From Paramacrobiotus metropolitanus (lineage: Eukaryota > Tardigrada > Eutardigrada > Parachela > Macrobiotidae): a stretch of 64,000 bases of DNA. Positions 1-14,273 of the stretch are shown piece by piece. Location: contig NW_026570284.1 of the NCBI RefSeq assembly GCF_019649055.1, positions 620,001 to 684,000 on the forward strand, read 5' to 3'. The position numbers and the translations under genes were made by a program. Under the pieces are notes generated by a model that saw only the letters and a list, made by a program, of their open reading frames with translations, did no database searches and was not told the origin of the DNA. The first letter of the stretch is position 1, and every line of letters starts with the position of its first letter.

Positions 1-2627
1 TGGCACAAGGTGGGAGAAAATTAAATCACGGTATGAGGAAATGAACAACGAAGGCTGCCCGCATTTTCGACTTAAATGCCGGTATTTACGGGCGGAAACG
101 GAATATGTAAACTTCATGGTACACGAATGTTGTTTGTCCGGTGGAGTTTCGACGTACACTGCGCCTGACTCACTTATCTTTATCGCATATTTCACCGGTT
201 AAACCGTAATATAAGCTCTTTTTAACGGCTCTACAAAGTTACAGCTCAAGTGTTTATCTGGATATTTTATGCGCAACAGTAAAATTTTTGTGTCGTATGC
301 TGTCCGAGCAAAATTTCACTTTGTGCTACACTATGCCGAATGCCGTGGATATGTGGCACGTTCCAAACCATATCAGCCATACCAGTTAATTAAGCGAAAA
401 AAAAACAGGAAATTGGATACTTTCGGAAAATCCCGGCGTTTTTCGTTGAAGTAAAAAATTTGATCGTCATTGTTATTTATATAATCCAGTATTCATGCAA
501 ATGTACACAAAACACTCTAGATGAATTGAGCGTTGCACAGTATTGCTGTGTTAGTATGATAGCAAAAATTTATCAGTTACTGTAACACGGTACGTATATA
601 AAAATAAGTCAGCGTCAGTCCTGGAAAAGTCACCGATTTTATTTACGCTCGAAGTTTCGCGTCGAATATTTTTATGGAACATTGGTAAATCTTTTCTTTA
701 AAATCTGGATCTCATAGTATGCTGCATGCATTTAATGCATGATATGCGTACGTTCATATCTATATAGTTACTGCAGTGACCCAACAAGATAATAAATTTT
801 TAGCACAATTTTTTCAGCATTTTTATGCAAATTATTCGGTGCAATTCAGGCTCGCATTTAAGTAAATTAATGCCATAAAAACTGATTCCTGGTTTCTCGA
901 CAAAAAAATTCCAGACGGAAGGTGATCGTGTCGCAATCTATTAAGACAAATTTGCCATTGACGTCTGTGCACTTGCTATTATTCTAATCCGTCGTCCACT
1001 CCATAGCCTCTACACGGCGAATAGTCTGAACTGCCGAAAATAAATCCGGATTAAATTTATAAACCAATCTCTGATCCCCCCATCCAGCCGGCACTTGATG
1101 TACGATGAGGACAAGCGATGCCCTTACGAGTTATAAAGTGATTCCTTCTGCAATAACTCTTAACTAATTGCTACTCTGTTCCCTGACGCAACTGCACCAC
1201 GTCATCAGCAGCCCAACGAAAACGTGCCATCTTCAATTGAGCCGGCGTCCATTGTCGGAAGAGCTGTGTGTGTGGATATATATCGATCGCATCGCACTCC
1301 CGCGGACTACTACAAAGTGCGCTGTGCAGGCCGCACGCGCCGGGATTTTTAAGGACCCGGCACATTTATCCTGTACCCGTCGGATTTTACTAACTTCATC
1401 GTTAGCTGTCGTCACACACGGGATCGGGATGTATGGGAAGAATGGGACAAGAGCGCACATTAGGGATCTATAGAAGAGGCGCCGGTACGGTGCAGTCACG
1501 ATCAATAATGTAATAAGCGGGCATACTGTGGCACGCGAAGCTCATATTCTACCATATGTGCTGACTGCTGAGTGATATGTGCACTAAGCATAGAATATGA
1601 AAAATGAACCAGCACACATTGTGGCATATTTGTTACCTGCAAATAAAACATCACGTCATACGACAGAGGCTGACGACAGCGATGAAGAGGGATTTCGTTA
1701 CCGGATGTGCCGGCATTGTTATATAAAACAAAACCCCATAAATAATTCAGATCATTCCTTAGGGGGTCCAATTACACTGCACATGAAATCTTCCAAAATT
1801 ATAAGCGTATCCTAACTGCGTAAATTTTAATTTTTTGTATCTAACCGGCCTAGTGCACAATTTATTTTAACACTATTTGAAGATCGATCATACAGCTGTA
1901 TTTTATAAACATATATAATTGGATGCGTGACAGTATTTAGTCTATCATCATCAATTTATAATCAAACTGTGACACCACTAAAATCCTTCGATTATTATTA
2001 ACAAATTATAACACTAAAGCGATTACAAATGCTAATTTATTCTTTGATTTGTTAGCGTGATGTTATAATTCTTTTGCTCTTTATGTATAACAGGAGTTTA
2101 TGCATCAGATATAAGTCATACAGCATTTGTTGTAATTATTTGCGACATACAGCCTTATAAGCAGCACCGCGATTGTTTTAATTACGCTAAAAGAATGTAC
2201 CGGCTCCGAAGCACCGAGTATAACGACAAGGTCACACAAAGAAAGGACAACATTTCAAAGTATGGTATTCAGGGATCCGTTCAACTAGCGTTTTTGCTCC
2301 TGCTCCCGCGAATGTGGGGATTACGAAGAGGTCTACACACCCAGAGTATACACAGTGTGTTTAATCAGCTCCAACCGGGCGCCGCCTCTTTGACGTCGGA
2401 TCACATGCAGTGTATCCGATGGAGAGAGCGTTGGTGCGCTTGACGCACAACTAACGGTATACCATAACAGAGAGTGAGCGATTGTACTCACGTTTTCGCG
2501 TATCTTCCGTTAGTTCCAATCATTTATCTGTTGTATTGGAACACAACGGTTTACTGTTGTCATTTACCAATTCGACAATCCGGATTTTGAACGAAGAATA
2601 CATTAAGCATACACAATAACGTTAACC
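1..2627. other. Intergenic region with no recognised gene
   Basis: No open frame here has a recognisable domain, splice-site pattern or codon bias; the ORFs near 1.2-1.8 kb overlap each other on both strands and look like chance. The last few hundred bases before 2628 should hold the promoter of the PHM gene, but I see no clear TATA box or initiator. Confidence 0.5.
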
Positions 2628-5600
2628 ATGGACACCCTATTACGGATGACAATACTGTTGACATCCGTTGTGTACTCCTTGGCTGTCAGAGTGGATCGTA
2701 CGCCAATGCTTATGCCAGGAGCCGCGCCGAAATCGGTAGGGCAGAAATTTTTTTCTAGCCATATGGCGACGCTGCGGATGGACAAGACACTAACTGACCT
2801 TTGTCCTTTCAGGCTGATACGTATTTGTGCTATGCGATGAAACTCAACGGGAATGTCAATCAAAATTTAGGTGAGTTAATTTCCCTTCGACTTTGTTCTT
2901 ATATTAATTATAATTCATGCAAAATCATTATATCATCTTAATTGATATACAAACTGCAGTTAATTTCTGGGCCGTAAAAAATCCGGGTGTAAAATATACT
3001 GTATAATGATTAATTCTCTCACTGGTAAACGGATTGTGGTTAACTGCAGGCTTTCGATGTAGTGTAGTGGCTTACAACTGGTCCAGGAATGCAGAATTGA
3101 GAATCTTAAATTCTGTTACAGCAGATCTCACCAGAGTCTCCTTGCTGTAGACATCAATTCATAAATTTTTTTACGGCATAATGCTACACTTAATAAAACA
3201 TTTACAGATCGACTGTATTAAGCAATAAATTTTGATTTAAATAATTTCTTTAATAAATGCACGAAATGACATTTTGCAAATTAACACGGTCGGAAGACCT
3301 CACGGTTCTGCTAAATTAATCGATAAATTTGGTTATTTAATTAAGCATCATCACTTTCGATAATATGTGCGTGTTGGTAAATACTCACCGGTATGTAATT
3401 TTTTGATCGTCACTGCGGATGACTGCGCTCACGCATACAACAGCGGCGTCGCCTGAGGTCACCCGTCACGGGACAATTCACCTCACAATGCAATTAAGGA
3501 GATTACGTGCGCTGACGCTGTCGCTGCATATTTACCCGTAACACTACGCTACAATTATACCAAATGTCTGATGTATATGTTTTTCAGTTGGCTTCCTCCC
3601 CAATGTCTCACACTCCGTGCATCATATGATCCTGTACGGCTGCCCGGAGCCGGGTAGTCAGGAGCGGGTGTGGAATTGCGGCAGTGAAATGCAGATGAAG
3701 CATGCGGGACACGATGGTATGGCGGATGAGCAGATGGACATCAGTCCGGTATGCCAGTCCGATGAGAAGATCCTGTATGCCTGGGCCCATAATGCGCCCA
3801 ACTTCGAGCTACCGGAAGGAGTGGGCTTCGAAGTGGGCGGCAATACGCCCATCCAGTACTTGGTTGTACAGCTGCATTACAACGATCTGACGGAGGAGTT
3901 CAAAAGTATGTAAAATATTATTGTACAAATAAGTCTAAAAAACACATAAATTACTTTTACTCTTATTCAAATTAATGAGCGTATATATATTTCTTTATTA
4001 ATCAGTTTTGTCTAAATCCGCGCATACGTTGTAACCTCCGTAACTTAACGATGCGCACTACCGTTATTTAAAACAAAACATGTTAACTCAAAGCACACGC
4101 AGTTAACCGTTGTATCTTAGTTAAAATTGCTCAGGCTACGTATATGTAAATATTTCCGTTTTGAAATAATTTATGTGCATGCATTTACGTCTTACTGTGC
4201 TAGTCATGGTATTAAAGTAACCGTTGCGCCCTTTACAAAATTGTATGCAATATCACGACAAATTTTGTGTTAATACCAATATGTGAAGCTGATTTAAATT
4301 GTACTCCATATACGCCCATTGAAATTTAAAATCAAGCATCAGTGTGCTAAATGACGAGTGTGCTGACGGGTAATTTATAATTTGCAGAGGGCAAGAAAGA
4401 TCATTCCGGATTAACCTTATTACACACTATGGACGAGTATGTACTGTACTTCTATTTATCAAAGAATGCCAATTTTAATTACTGAGGAAATCAATACTAA
4501 TGTTTTGGAATCAAATTTTATAAGGACGATGCCTGAATGACGTCAAAGGACATAACAAACCGATATTTTTAGTAGTGTAACGTGTGTAAGGTCGCTAATT
4601 AACTAACACTATTTTCTTTCGGCACGCACAGACTTCCGCGACAAGCCGGAGTGATCGTGATGATGTCGAACGGAAGAGTTCCCGCAAAACACGACGGTAA
4701 GTGGCCGGCACCTTTAGGGCGTGTCAAAAACTTTATTGTTCCGCGCATAATCTTCTTCAGTACACCCCGTAAATCCGGCTTTATAAATAGCATATAATTA
4801 CTTAATCAACAAAAGCGCGACTACAAAGCAATGTTGTCAGTATGACCTTTTGTGGACTCTTTCAAATCTCATAGGATTATACTGCAAAAAGACTTGAAAT
4901 CGTTCACCCTTCTTTTATTGAATCAAAAACACGAATTAAAAAGATGACTCTAAAATGAATGCAACACCAAATAAGCACGTGATGAAGATTGTAATCCTCA
5001 TCTTGTTGGTGTAACGTTTGGCCTGCATAAACACTGTACATAAGGATGACCTTTATGTGCTGCACAGGTATAAAGCGTGCAAAACATTACTCAATTCTAT
5101 TAAATTTGTTTGTTATCCGCTTATAAATTCATTTATACCATACACACAAGAATGACCTTTATGGAAAGTATAATATACTTACGCAGATAAATTTCTTATG
5201 ATACAGAAACAGTGGACATTGCCTGCCCGTTGATGGAATACTCGGAGCTGCACCCATTTGCCTACAGGACACACACCCACACACTGGGACGTGTAGTGAG
5301 CGGATATGTCATTCAAGATGGAAAATGGCAACTTCTAGGCAAACGGGATCCGCAAACGCCCCAGGTATAAAGTGCGCGCACGTACATCAGCATATGCCGG
5401 GCTGCTTTTCTACATAGAGCAGCATCATTAAATTGAATTACTTATGAATGGAAATGGGAGAAACTTGTTTATCCAAGTCCGACGTCCCGTGCTTTTCTTG
5501 GGGATTTTATTTTTGGCTATACTGTTTATCCGGAATTGCAGATGTTCTATCCGGTGGCCGATGATAAATTAGTTATCAAACCCGGTGATACGTTGGCGGC

Positions 5601-6254
5601 CAGGTGCGCGTATTCGAACCCGTCCGACCATGATGTTAGCATGGGGTGAGTCTAACATGAGTCTAATCATGCTAATCCATGTAATGGAATTTCACCCACA
5701 CCCGTCAATTTGCATAGTGAGGATATTTTTGGTATTCTTTGTAAAATGACTGCACGAGCAGTATAATTCCAGTAATACTCCTTTCACGTTTAATTTAACG
5801 TAAAGACCACTGTAAGTTGTACAGGTAATAGCGATTTCAGTTGTGCATACGCACGTGATACTTTTGCAGACTTTTTGTTAAAGAGCAGTTTGTAAAGCAT
5901 AAACACGTTTAACGTACGTTAAACGTCCGTTATACAGACGCGTCTGTATAAAACAGCGCTTATGTGGAAAATCAATAAAACCGTTGTCAACAAAAATGGA
6001 ACAGTTTAAGCTTAAGAATATTATTACTAATAAAAAAATATAACTACAAACGTAACGTAATTTTTTGAACATTTTTGTTATATTTTTGTAGAAGCACAAT
6101 GAACGATGAGATGTGCAATTTCTACTTGATGTACTGGACGGAAGCACCCTACTCGCCCATTGAACAAGACAGTTGTGTTTCCCTGGGACCACCGTACGTG
6201 TACTGGGAAACGTTTGGCCTGAAAGACATTCCAGCCGACAGCACTAAGCTCTGA
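2628..6254 (+). CDS. Phm: Peptidylglycine alpha-hydroxylating monooxygenase (PHM), monofunctional
   Basis: Copper- and ascorbate-dependent enzyme of the secretory pathway; it hydroxylates the terminal glycine of neuropeptide precursors, the first step of C-terminal amidation. Exons read from splice sites: 2628-2735, 2813-2870, 3588-3905, 4388-4436, 4632-4696, 5207-5364, 5542-5645, 6092-6254. All phases agree and give 340 residues, the usual size of single-domain PHM. An N-terminal signal peptide (TILLTSVVYSLAV) is present. All copper ligands are visible: the HH pair in VHHMILYGC, the His in VVQLHYND, the HTH pair in AYRTHTHTLG, and the Met in NDEMCNFYLMY. There is no PAL lyase domain, so a separate lyase gene is expected, as in insects. 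The start is the only ATG ahead of the signal peptide. It converges with the TMC gene; stops are 468 bp apart. Confidence 0.95.
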
Positions 6255-6721
6255 GTAGTAGAAAAGGAGATTACAGCAGATGACCTTTCCGATTAACAAA
6301 CCCGCTCGCTCGTCATGCATTGCAAAGTTTTCTATCCGCCATTCTGATCTCCAGCAGGCAGTGATCTAGTCAGACTTTGTTACGTTGTGTATACCTTCTA
6401 ATTCTGTTACATGCTGTTAAAGCGCCACATTTTTTTCTGGGGGAGGATGTTCTTTCTATTAGAGTGATATATCAGACCTATTGACAACGATTTTTAATTA
6501 GTATTGGCATCGAACAACGACGAATAAATTGTTGTACGAATACCTGCAACCAAAGCCGGTTTGACAATTAAAGCCCGCCTAAATTTCTTTAAGCCGACAA
6601 TAAAGCCCACTTAAGAAATGGTATTTTAAATCGCGCTACAAATGACGCAAACCTACCAACACGTACAACTGTGTTAATAAAATTCTTTGTGACGTGCTTT
6701 CAAAAAAGACATTACTGCTAA
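6255..6721. other. Convergent intergenic region with poly(A) signal
   Basis: The 3' flanks of PHM (+) and TMC (-) meet here. A canonical AATAAA lies at 6523-6528, about 270 bases past the PHM stop, and is the likely PHM poly(A) signal. A TGACCTTT octamer at 6281-6288 belongs to a motif that recurs across the window. Confidence 0.5.
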
Positions 6722-9700
6722 TCAGACAAGGAAGCGCTGTCGATCGGAAACACTTCGCCCATTTCTGGTTGCTTCATTATAAGCCGGCAGTGTAGAAGCG
6801 CCGGATGCCGGTACAGGCGCTAATCCAAACACTTCGCGGCCATTAAGCACACTAATACTGCCAGAGGAGGCAGCACGTGCTGGATGAGATGTTTCCGCTG
6901 TTGATGGCTGCAGGGAGAGTTTTTTAAATTTCTCCTTAGCCCGGATAACGGCTGTAGGAATGGTTAAGCGGCTGAGATTCTCCGGCTGGGTGGGCTGTTC
7001 GTTGTGGATGTCGACGGTATCGTTAGCCATATGCCGGATGACATCGTTCAGAATCATGACCTTTCGGGCTACGGTTTTAAGGGTTTTGGGCGCTTCGTGC
7101 GGGTGCGCCGGAATATGGTGGGAACCGCGACGCCCCGCTGTGCCTTTGCCTGGATCACGGTGTTCTTCCGGTGGAAATCCGCGATTCTTCATTTTATCCA
7201 GCAGATTAAGCGCTGTAATAATTAATGAGAGTAAATTTCCACATAGCTTTTGTGGAACCAAACGACCTGAAGAGATAATTGAGGCATGTGAAAAAAGTAA
7301 TTAGGCAAATCGGCCAACGGTATTTCGCAAAAAGAGTTAATTTTTTATTGTTTCCAATAATGTACCTCCTCAACAGTTAATACATAACGATGCTGTATTA
7401 AGTGCAATATCACGACAGTACTAAATGCTCATGCATAACTGACGTTAATAAAGCAAACGAAACACCGTGCACTGAGTTTAAAAATAATTACCAATCGGAA
7501 CAATGTTGAAACATGAAACCTGAATTTTTTTGGTTTATTGTTTTGCATGGAAAATTTGCAGATTAAATATTTAAAAAGCAGTGCATGATTCGGTTACCAT
7601 TTTCTTTGGCTTCATCTATGGTAACTTCCAAAACTTCGGACGCGCTTGTATCGCCAACGGTTTTAAAATGCTTTCGCTTGGCCCGGGCTTCCACCTGCGC
7701 CATCATTTTACGGCGTTCTTCCGTGCGTTCCTAGCAAAGAAAAAGATCAATCATACAATAAAAATGCAGGCACCACTGGTGCAACCTTCATGGTTGGTTG
7801 GCTTACAATGTCCAGTGTTCGCTTGAGATCATTGGTCTTCTTCGTCAGTGCCATGCCCATGGAGAACAAATAAAATATGATGATACTGTAGAAAAACCCC
7901 GATCGATAAACCACCCGCGCTCATGATTTCATTAAAGTGATTTATGCACTTAAAGGTCATGCATATCCGGTTAAGTTGAATCACTATAATGTGCCGGCTT
8001 ACAGTAACAAAACCACCAACGGAATGATTAATCCCGGTGAGCCCACGTAGGCGACGGCTTTGTCAACGCCATCCGACCAATTATTCCCGATGGTATCCGT
8101 AACAACTTCATACATCTTGTTATAACGACTGAATAAGCACAAAACGCATATTCATATTTTAAGAGACCGATCCCGGTTAACATTATGGATTGCCGTATAA
8201 TTGTGCCTCACCTGAATGGACCACAATGCCAGGATGGATGCAAAATACACACGGTGTATCCAATAAAAAGTGTGGATACAAAGAGCATTAAGAGCAGGAT
8301 GAAGTAGTAGAAATTATTACCGGTTCCGGTACTGAACATGGTCTCCGGTGGCACATCACAGACCCGTGTTGCCCACACACGGAAATACATTAAGAACACT
8401 AAGCGGATGAGATTTATTGGTGCTAAAGCGGGCGAAAAAAAGAAACCAATCCTGTGAATAAAAACCCAGTTACATATAATACTCGCGCTATATTTTCTGC
8501 AACAAAAAATTGCAAAAATTTAACTTACAAAAAGAAATTAAAGTGTTATGTATACGTAGACATTATAAGAATACCGTGAGCAGGAAAATCTGGAAGCATG
8601 ATTCCAGCATCGTAAGAAAAAATTCTTGAATAATAAATTGCATCTATAATTTGCTATCGTACAAATTTTGATAAATCTGATAAAAATATTTTGAACTTTC
8701 ATTATTTTACTGATATTTTTACCAAGTCATCTGTTGCCCGACAATTAAACTCAGCACATTTTCTGACACAGTAAACGGCGCGTATCCCGGAAACCGCTCC
8801 AGATCCCAGAACCAGCAGCGTGTCATAAACCGGACAAAGATCCCACGGAAGAATTCTTTGGCAAAAACTTCTACCACATTCATCACGGACTCCGTCACCA
8901 AATTCTCGAGGCCTTCCGCCGCTACACGATTTTCCCAGCACAGTGCTTTCAGTTTGTCAATAGTTAGCGGCGGAGGGGGTACGGGGCTCGTGGTAGCCGG
9001 TGTGGTGGTTGGGCGGGGCGGGAGACTGCGCGTCGGCCACAGCCACGTGCCGTTAATTAACACCCGGACATCCGGCGTGGTCACGTCGTCGGGATGGAAG
9101 CCCTGCCCGGCAATTATGCGTGGAATATCGTAATCATATTCGTACGGTGCAATGCTGCTCCCTTCCGGTTCCTTGTTGTGCTGTATAAAAATCATTCAAA
9201 TTAAAATAGGCTTTTACAATACCTAGAGTATCTGTTTAAGTGAATGAAAACTATAAAAGTTCTATTCTGCAAATAAAACAATTTTTGTTTACCGTAGAAC
9301 AAAATTAGAAGAGAACAAGGAATTCATTTTAAACGAATTCTTACTCAATAAGCCACAATTCTTGAAATCAGATATCATGTTTGATTTCCTAAATTTTGGC
9401 TTATATTTAAAAAAATTCCTTTAAAGTTTTTTGGCGGTTTATAAAAACAAAACTTTTATTACGACTCAAATTTTTTATGATTGATTCGATTTACAGTTTC
9501 GCTTACAGTTGTTTTGCTGCGTATGTTTTGTTTTCGATAGTTAGAATTCATTAGATTTTCTGCTTCTGAAAAATGAAATAAGTCCCATTTCCAACCTCTG
9601 TTCCACTTGAGTTCGTTAGATTTTCCGAAACATTTTCCTGTCCTTCAGTTTCCCCAACAGGCAACTCATCACCCAGTGAAACATCTGGTTTATGCTCGCT

Positions 9701-12700
9701 TTCCGATGAGGAAGTTGTGCCCTCCAAGTGATCCTCCGTTTCGTCTTCAACGTTCCACGAACCATCCACCGGGTTTTCTTCGGCCAAAGCGAAATTCGGC
9801 TCCACTGGCTTAGCAACATGTACATCCTCCGGCGATACTTCCGGCTCCATTCCGCTGCTTTCAGACGTATTCTCTTCATCCCGAGACGGATCCATCATGA
9901 TGTTCAGTGGAAACAGCCACATCGTACTGACCGGGAAATATCAGATTGCTGACCATGCTCTCTATGTGACGGGTTAGCGTGTGATGCAACCGGCGTGCCA
10001 TGGCCAGTTGGTGCTGCGTGACCCGAGGAAGGGCTACCGTGTGCACCAGCCGGCGCACCATGGTCGCTGGCTGCCGCTGAGTGGCTGGAATCGGCGCTAC
10101 CATGACCGCCACCATGATGCTCCTCTGGGCGGCTGGTCTGCGTCTCCCAGTTGACTGGCCGTGGCACACTGCTGTTCCATATCCACGAGAGGTCGTCCTT
10201 GTTAAATTCGGTCGATTCATGGTACTGTGAAGACAAGCATAGTGATTTCTAAACCTGAACTTTTGATGACGATATTTACCTTTCTCTGCGTTCGTACAAT
10301 CACGTACATTACAGTACGAGTATTTCAAAAACAAGTCTGATTGCTCTCATTAGGTACGAGGCATTATAAAAAGGTTTTAACACATATCTAAAACTGGAGT
10401 TATACTAGTACATATTGTTATAAAAAGATTATGAACAAAATGATACAAAGGAAATTTTTTTATATGCTCGTTATTTCGCTGTTTCGTTGTTGGGATATTT
10501 TAAGGCGAGTGTTGCACTATATTGTTAATATCAGTATAGAACACCGGGAAAATTATTTACTTAAACCGACTGACCATTTCCTCTCCTTCCGTGACCCAGT
10601 TATCAATTAGCGCCCAGTTCACCAGCAACTGCAACAGCGTAATCCGCGTAAGATGCAGTCGCAGTCCGTTCAGTGGATGGTATTCCTCCAGATACTCCAG
10701 TCGCTCAAATAGTTCCGGAAAGATAATATTTTGCGCCTTCAGCGTTAACGACACCGCGTTGGTCTGCCAGAAGGTTTTGGGTATTTCCGGTTTCAAACTG
10801 CGCTTATACCCCATCACCTGCAGTAAGATGAACACACTGGCCGTCAGCAAACCGATGGTGATGATCCAGGCAAAGATGCGCAGGAATAACCGAAGCCATT
10901 TATTTTCCTGGCGACAAGCCGCAGAACTTTGATAGCGCCATTGTCAGCTGGGTTAGCGATCATGTAGTCCCAACTACAGAAAACCCCGGCACTGAACGGA
11001 TGCTGGTCGCCGTCCGATGTGTTGGCGCTCAGCCGAACGTTTGTGGCCATTCTGGAAATTTATGAAAATTGTTATATTATTATTAGTTTTACCTTTATCT
11101 GAGTCGAATATTCCGGCTCGTACAGGAGAAGACAAACTCCACAAATCACATTTCAAACGCCACATAATACATTCTAGAAAATTCAGAACACAAATTCCTG
11201 TAAATGATTTATGTCGCTACACCATTCATACATACGTATAGCTGTTTTTTTCTAGGTTATTTGCTAGCGGTTGCTAATTCAGGAAATTTGCCAAAAAAAA
11301 TTCGGAAAAAGCGGCTTTCGTACGTAAATACTATCGTTACACTGTCTTGACTTCCGTTCTTTATATAATTACACGAAACAGTTTTATTTCTGTATTATAC
11401 TAATAATCAAAGCATACTTGGCAAGAATGACCCAAAAACTGTAAATGAGGATGGCCATGGCTGTACAGAAATATGCCAATGGTAAGCGGTATCCAATTTT
11501 GAACTGCGGTTCATCCGAATAATACCCATAGTATACGGGTGTGTAAAAAATATAGCCGGCATAACGGTATAAAGTGGCAAAATCCAAAGCGGTTTTCCCT
11601 TCATTGGAACTTATCGTGTTGCGGAATGTGGTGCCTTGATCTGGACCAAATAGAATTTGTGGCAGCATCACCGCACACGTTACACTGGCAGCAATCATCA
11701 GGTTCATGCCGATCATCCATCTAAAAGTTAGTTATTATTCCAAAACTACTAACAAGAAAAGTTCGCATTATCCAAAAAACGAAGTCGTAAAAAATTTAAC
11801 TTCAAATCTTATATACCGAAACAGAATTTTAAAAGTTTTGTATTTATGTAGCTTTTTAAGAAATTATTAGACAGAAATACCAACTGCCGGTATCTCGCAC
11901 CTCAAGAAAATGAAATAAGATGCCCCGGCTGATCCAAAGCGATTTTCCACAGTCTTTATCCTTTCTTCCCATGGTCGCATATTCGCCAAAGCATTGTTGA
12001 TTACGCGCCGAGCAGTTTTGATGAACTGTACCCAAGTAAACATTACAAGATAGTTAGGTAAGTCATTTCTGAAATCAATAAAAATCAATAGTATTCTGGT
12101 AGCGATAATTATTGTGCCGGATGTGCAATCGGCCAATATTTGTTTAAGGTTTGTTTCGCTTCCTGTATTTACCTTTGTCACGTTGGCCACGTTAGCCTTT
12201 CCTTTTAGGTAACGTCCTTCATAACGTTCCACATAGGCATGAGCAATCCTAACAGGTAACAGCATAACTTATTTCACTTCTTATAACTTTTAAATAAACA
12301 ACACCGGATAGAATTTTACCGGTAAAGTTTGAGTTTGCGTCGCAGCCTCCACGGCTGTTCGCGAATTTTTCCCAGGATGTCTTTTTGGGTTTTTAAGTTT
12401 TCTCGAATTTTTTCTTCATCCACATCAAACATTGGATGCGCATACAATCCAAGATAATCAAATTCTTCCCTGAAAAATATTACCTGCATCAACCGCGAAT
12501 TTCAGTGTTTAAATAGAACGAAATCGTAATTTTCCAAAGAGTTATTTAAGAATTTAAAAAAAAACAATGAGCGTAGGGTAAACACTTATGGGAGTGGCCA
12601 AGACGTGAAAATAAACAATAAAATTTTCATAACTGATACCCGTCGTGTAAGGACTGCCGGATATCTGGCTCCAAACATTCGATAAAGGTCATGGGCTCGT

Positions 12701-13703
12701 TATCTGAACTGGTCGTAAGCGTACTGCTGCTGCCGGAAGTTTGTGAGCTACCGGTAGACGATGATAACGATGTCTGCGATTTAGCTGAAGGATCTTGCTC
12801 CAAAGAATTTCGATGAAGTTCGGGAACATCGTGCTGTGATCGAGGGGATTTCGCTGCGTTTAACGATGGCGTTACGGATATCTGACCATCACTAATCACA
12901 GAAAGTAAGGAACTGCGGTCGGATTCGGAGCTTTCCACATGATCTTGCGTCACAAGCCGCTAAAAAATGAAATTGTGCATATTGCATACATACTTGGGAA
13001 CTTTCTATAGATTCATATTTGCCATTACAGTATACGAAGAAAATTATTGGGATCACCTTTACATTTCACGCCAATACCAAGTAAAAACAAAATTAGTGGT
13101 TTAAAGTTTGTCAGCTGACGTAGACAAAAATCAACCTGTCGACATCGTGTACATAAATTTTTAATTGTGTAATTGGCTAAGATATTCTTATAATTATTTT
13201 TGTGTTATTTATTATTAATTTCAAGAAAACCTCGATCAGAATTGGGAGGAGATAATGATATCGGGCTCCGATTACATTAGCCGGACTGCGCAATCGGCCA
13301 AAAAACTTACCGCTCCGGCTCGACCAACAACGCGGTGAACCGCTGCTGCTGCTGTAACGGCACCAGCAATGCTCATATTATTGTCATCGCGTGTCCGCGA
13401 TACATGCTCGTTAACCGGATTTTCCGTATGGTCGAGGTTACTTCGTAATAAACCATCCATATCTGAATTATGGGAGAAAACATTGTGATTTCCGGCCCTA
13501 GCGGCGTAATCTGTAGATGTGGATGACAGGGAACGACTATCCGGTAAATTATCTTGAATGTCCCGTAACTGTGCTTCGTTGGGGATAAACGGTACCGCTG
13601 AACGCGGTATACCGCGGTGGCGGTGCAGTTTCGCATTGCCAGTAGTGAACGGTTCCAGAATCTCCGGAACGCGTTCCAGATGATGTTTCCGGTTGGGAAA
13701 CAT
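6722..13703 (-). CDS. Tmc: Transmembrane channel-like protein (TMC family)
   Basis: TMC proteins are about ten-pass membrane proteins of the mechanotransduction channel family. Exons, 5' to 3' on the minus strand: 13703-13311, 12959-12641, 12469-12320, 12248-12173, 12025-11901, 11720-11418, 11051-10575, 10224-9596, 9180-8723, 8451-8212, 8128-8003, 7885-7807, 7730-7598, 7212-6722 (TGA). Phases fit at nearly every junction, giving about 1330 residues. Family hallmarks in order: QPWRLRRKLK, FGSAGASYFIFLRW, YYGYYSDEPQFK, FCSWDYMIANP, YHPLNGLRLHLTRI, then CWEN, FVRFMTRCWFWDLE, SENVLSLIVGQQMTW, CGPF and SPGLIIPLVV. The loop before CWEN is enlarged with His/Gly/Ser-rich, acidic and Pro/Thr-rich stretches. 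The frame jumps near 10.93 kb and near 9.93 kb without a plausible intron, so the allele is damaged or the assembly has small errors. The 5' end is uncertain; a second open frame reaches 13786. Confidence 0.9.
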
Positions 13704-13786
13704 GGTGTTCTTCCACGGTAGCCAGTAGCGACAAACGTTCTTTGAACTTTTCTTGTCGGCGCTGCTTTAATAATGAACTTCCTCAA

Positions 13787-14089
13787 ATTCTTATAGGTTA
13801 CAACTCAGCACCGGAATGCATCACACAGACCCCAAAAATTCGTACGGTTTGTGAATCTCTAAATATGTGTATCAGTGTATGCCTTGATAATCGATCGGAT
13901 ATTTATGCAAAGGAAATCAATGACAATCAATGTGCAAGTGACTCGGTGAGTGCTGAGGATAGTTAAACAAATTCGTATCTGAACGCTGCGCTCAGAATAA
14001 CACAAAACCTAATAAATTACAAAAGTAAAAGTAAAAATTTTGCACTGGACTCTTTACTGTTCGAAGATCGCGAAAAGTGTAAAAAAAAT
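13787..14089. other. Short intergenic stretch before the tRNA gene
   Basis: No coding sequence is recognised. On the minus strand this would be the upstream flank or 5' untranslated part of the TMC gene. A plus-strand open frame at 13742-13966 overlaps the TMC 5' end and has no recognisable features. Confidence 0.4.
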
Positions 14090-14159
14090 GCGAAGCCCGG
14101 GAGTCGAACCCGGCTCAACTGCTTGGAAGGCAGCCATACTACCGATGTACTAGCTTCGC
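14090..14159 (-). tRNA. tRNA-Gly (anticodon TCC)
   Basis: On the minus strand the ends GCGAAGC and GCTTCGC pair as a 7-bp acceptor stem. The anticodon arm has a 7-base loop CTTCCAA with anticodon TCC (plus positions 14125-14127). The T arm contains the B-box GGTTCGACTCC closed by CCGGG/CCCGG. A run of eight T follows directly on the minus strand, a pol III terminator. There is no intron and the CCA is not encoded. Confidence 0.95.
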
Positions 14160-14273
14160 TGAACTTGTTACTCATGGTTTAAAAGTTGTGGCTCTAGGCT
14201 ATGATGTACAAACAAGACGACTAACCATAAGATGCACTTTTTTATTGCACGAGTATTTAAATGATTATTTGAC

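Noticed and set aside
1168-1815. Several overlapping open frames on both strands
   Set aside because: Short, mutually overlapping, without domains or conserved spacing; consistent with chance in non-coding DNA.
6960-7304. Plus-strand frame opposite the last TMC exon
   Set aside because: A shadow of the TMC coding exon; the minus frame fits splice phases and the stop, the plus frame has no features.
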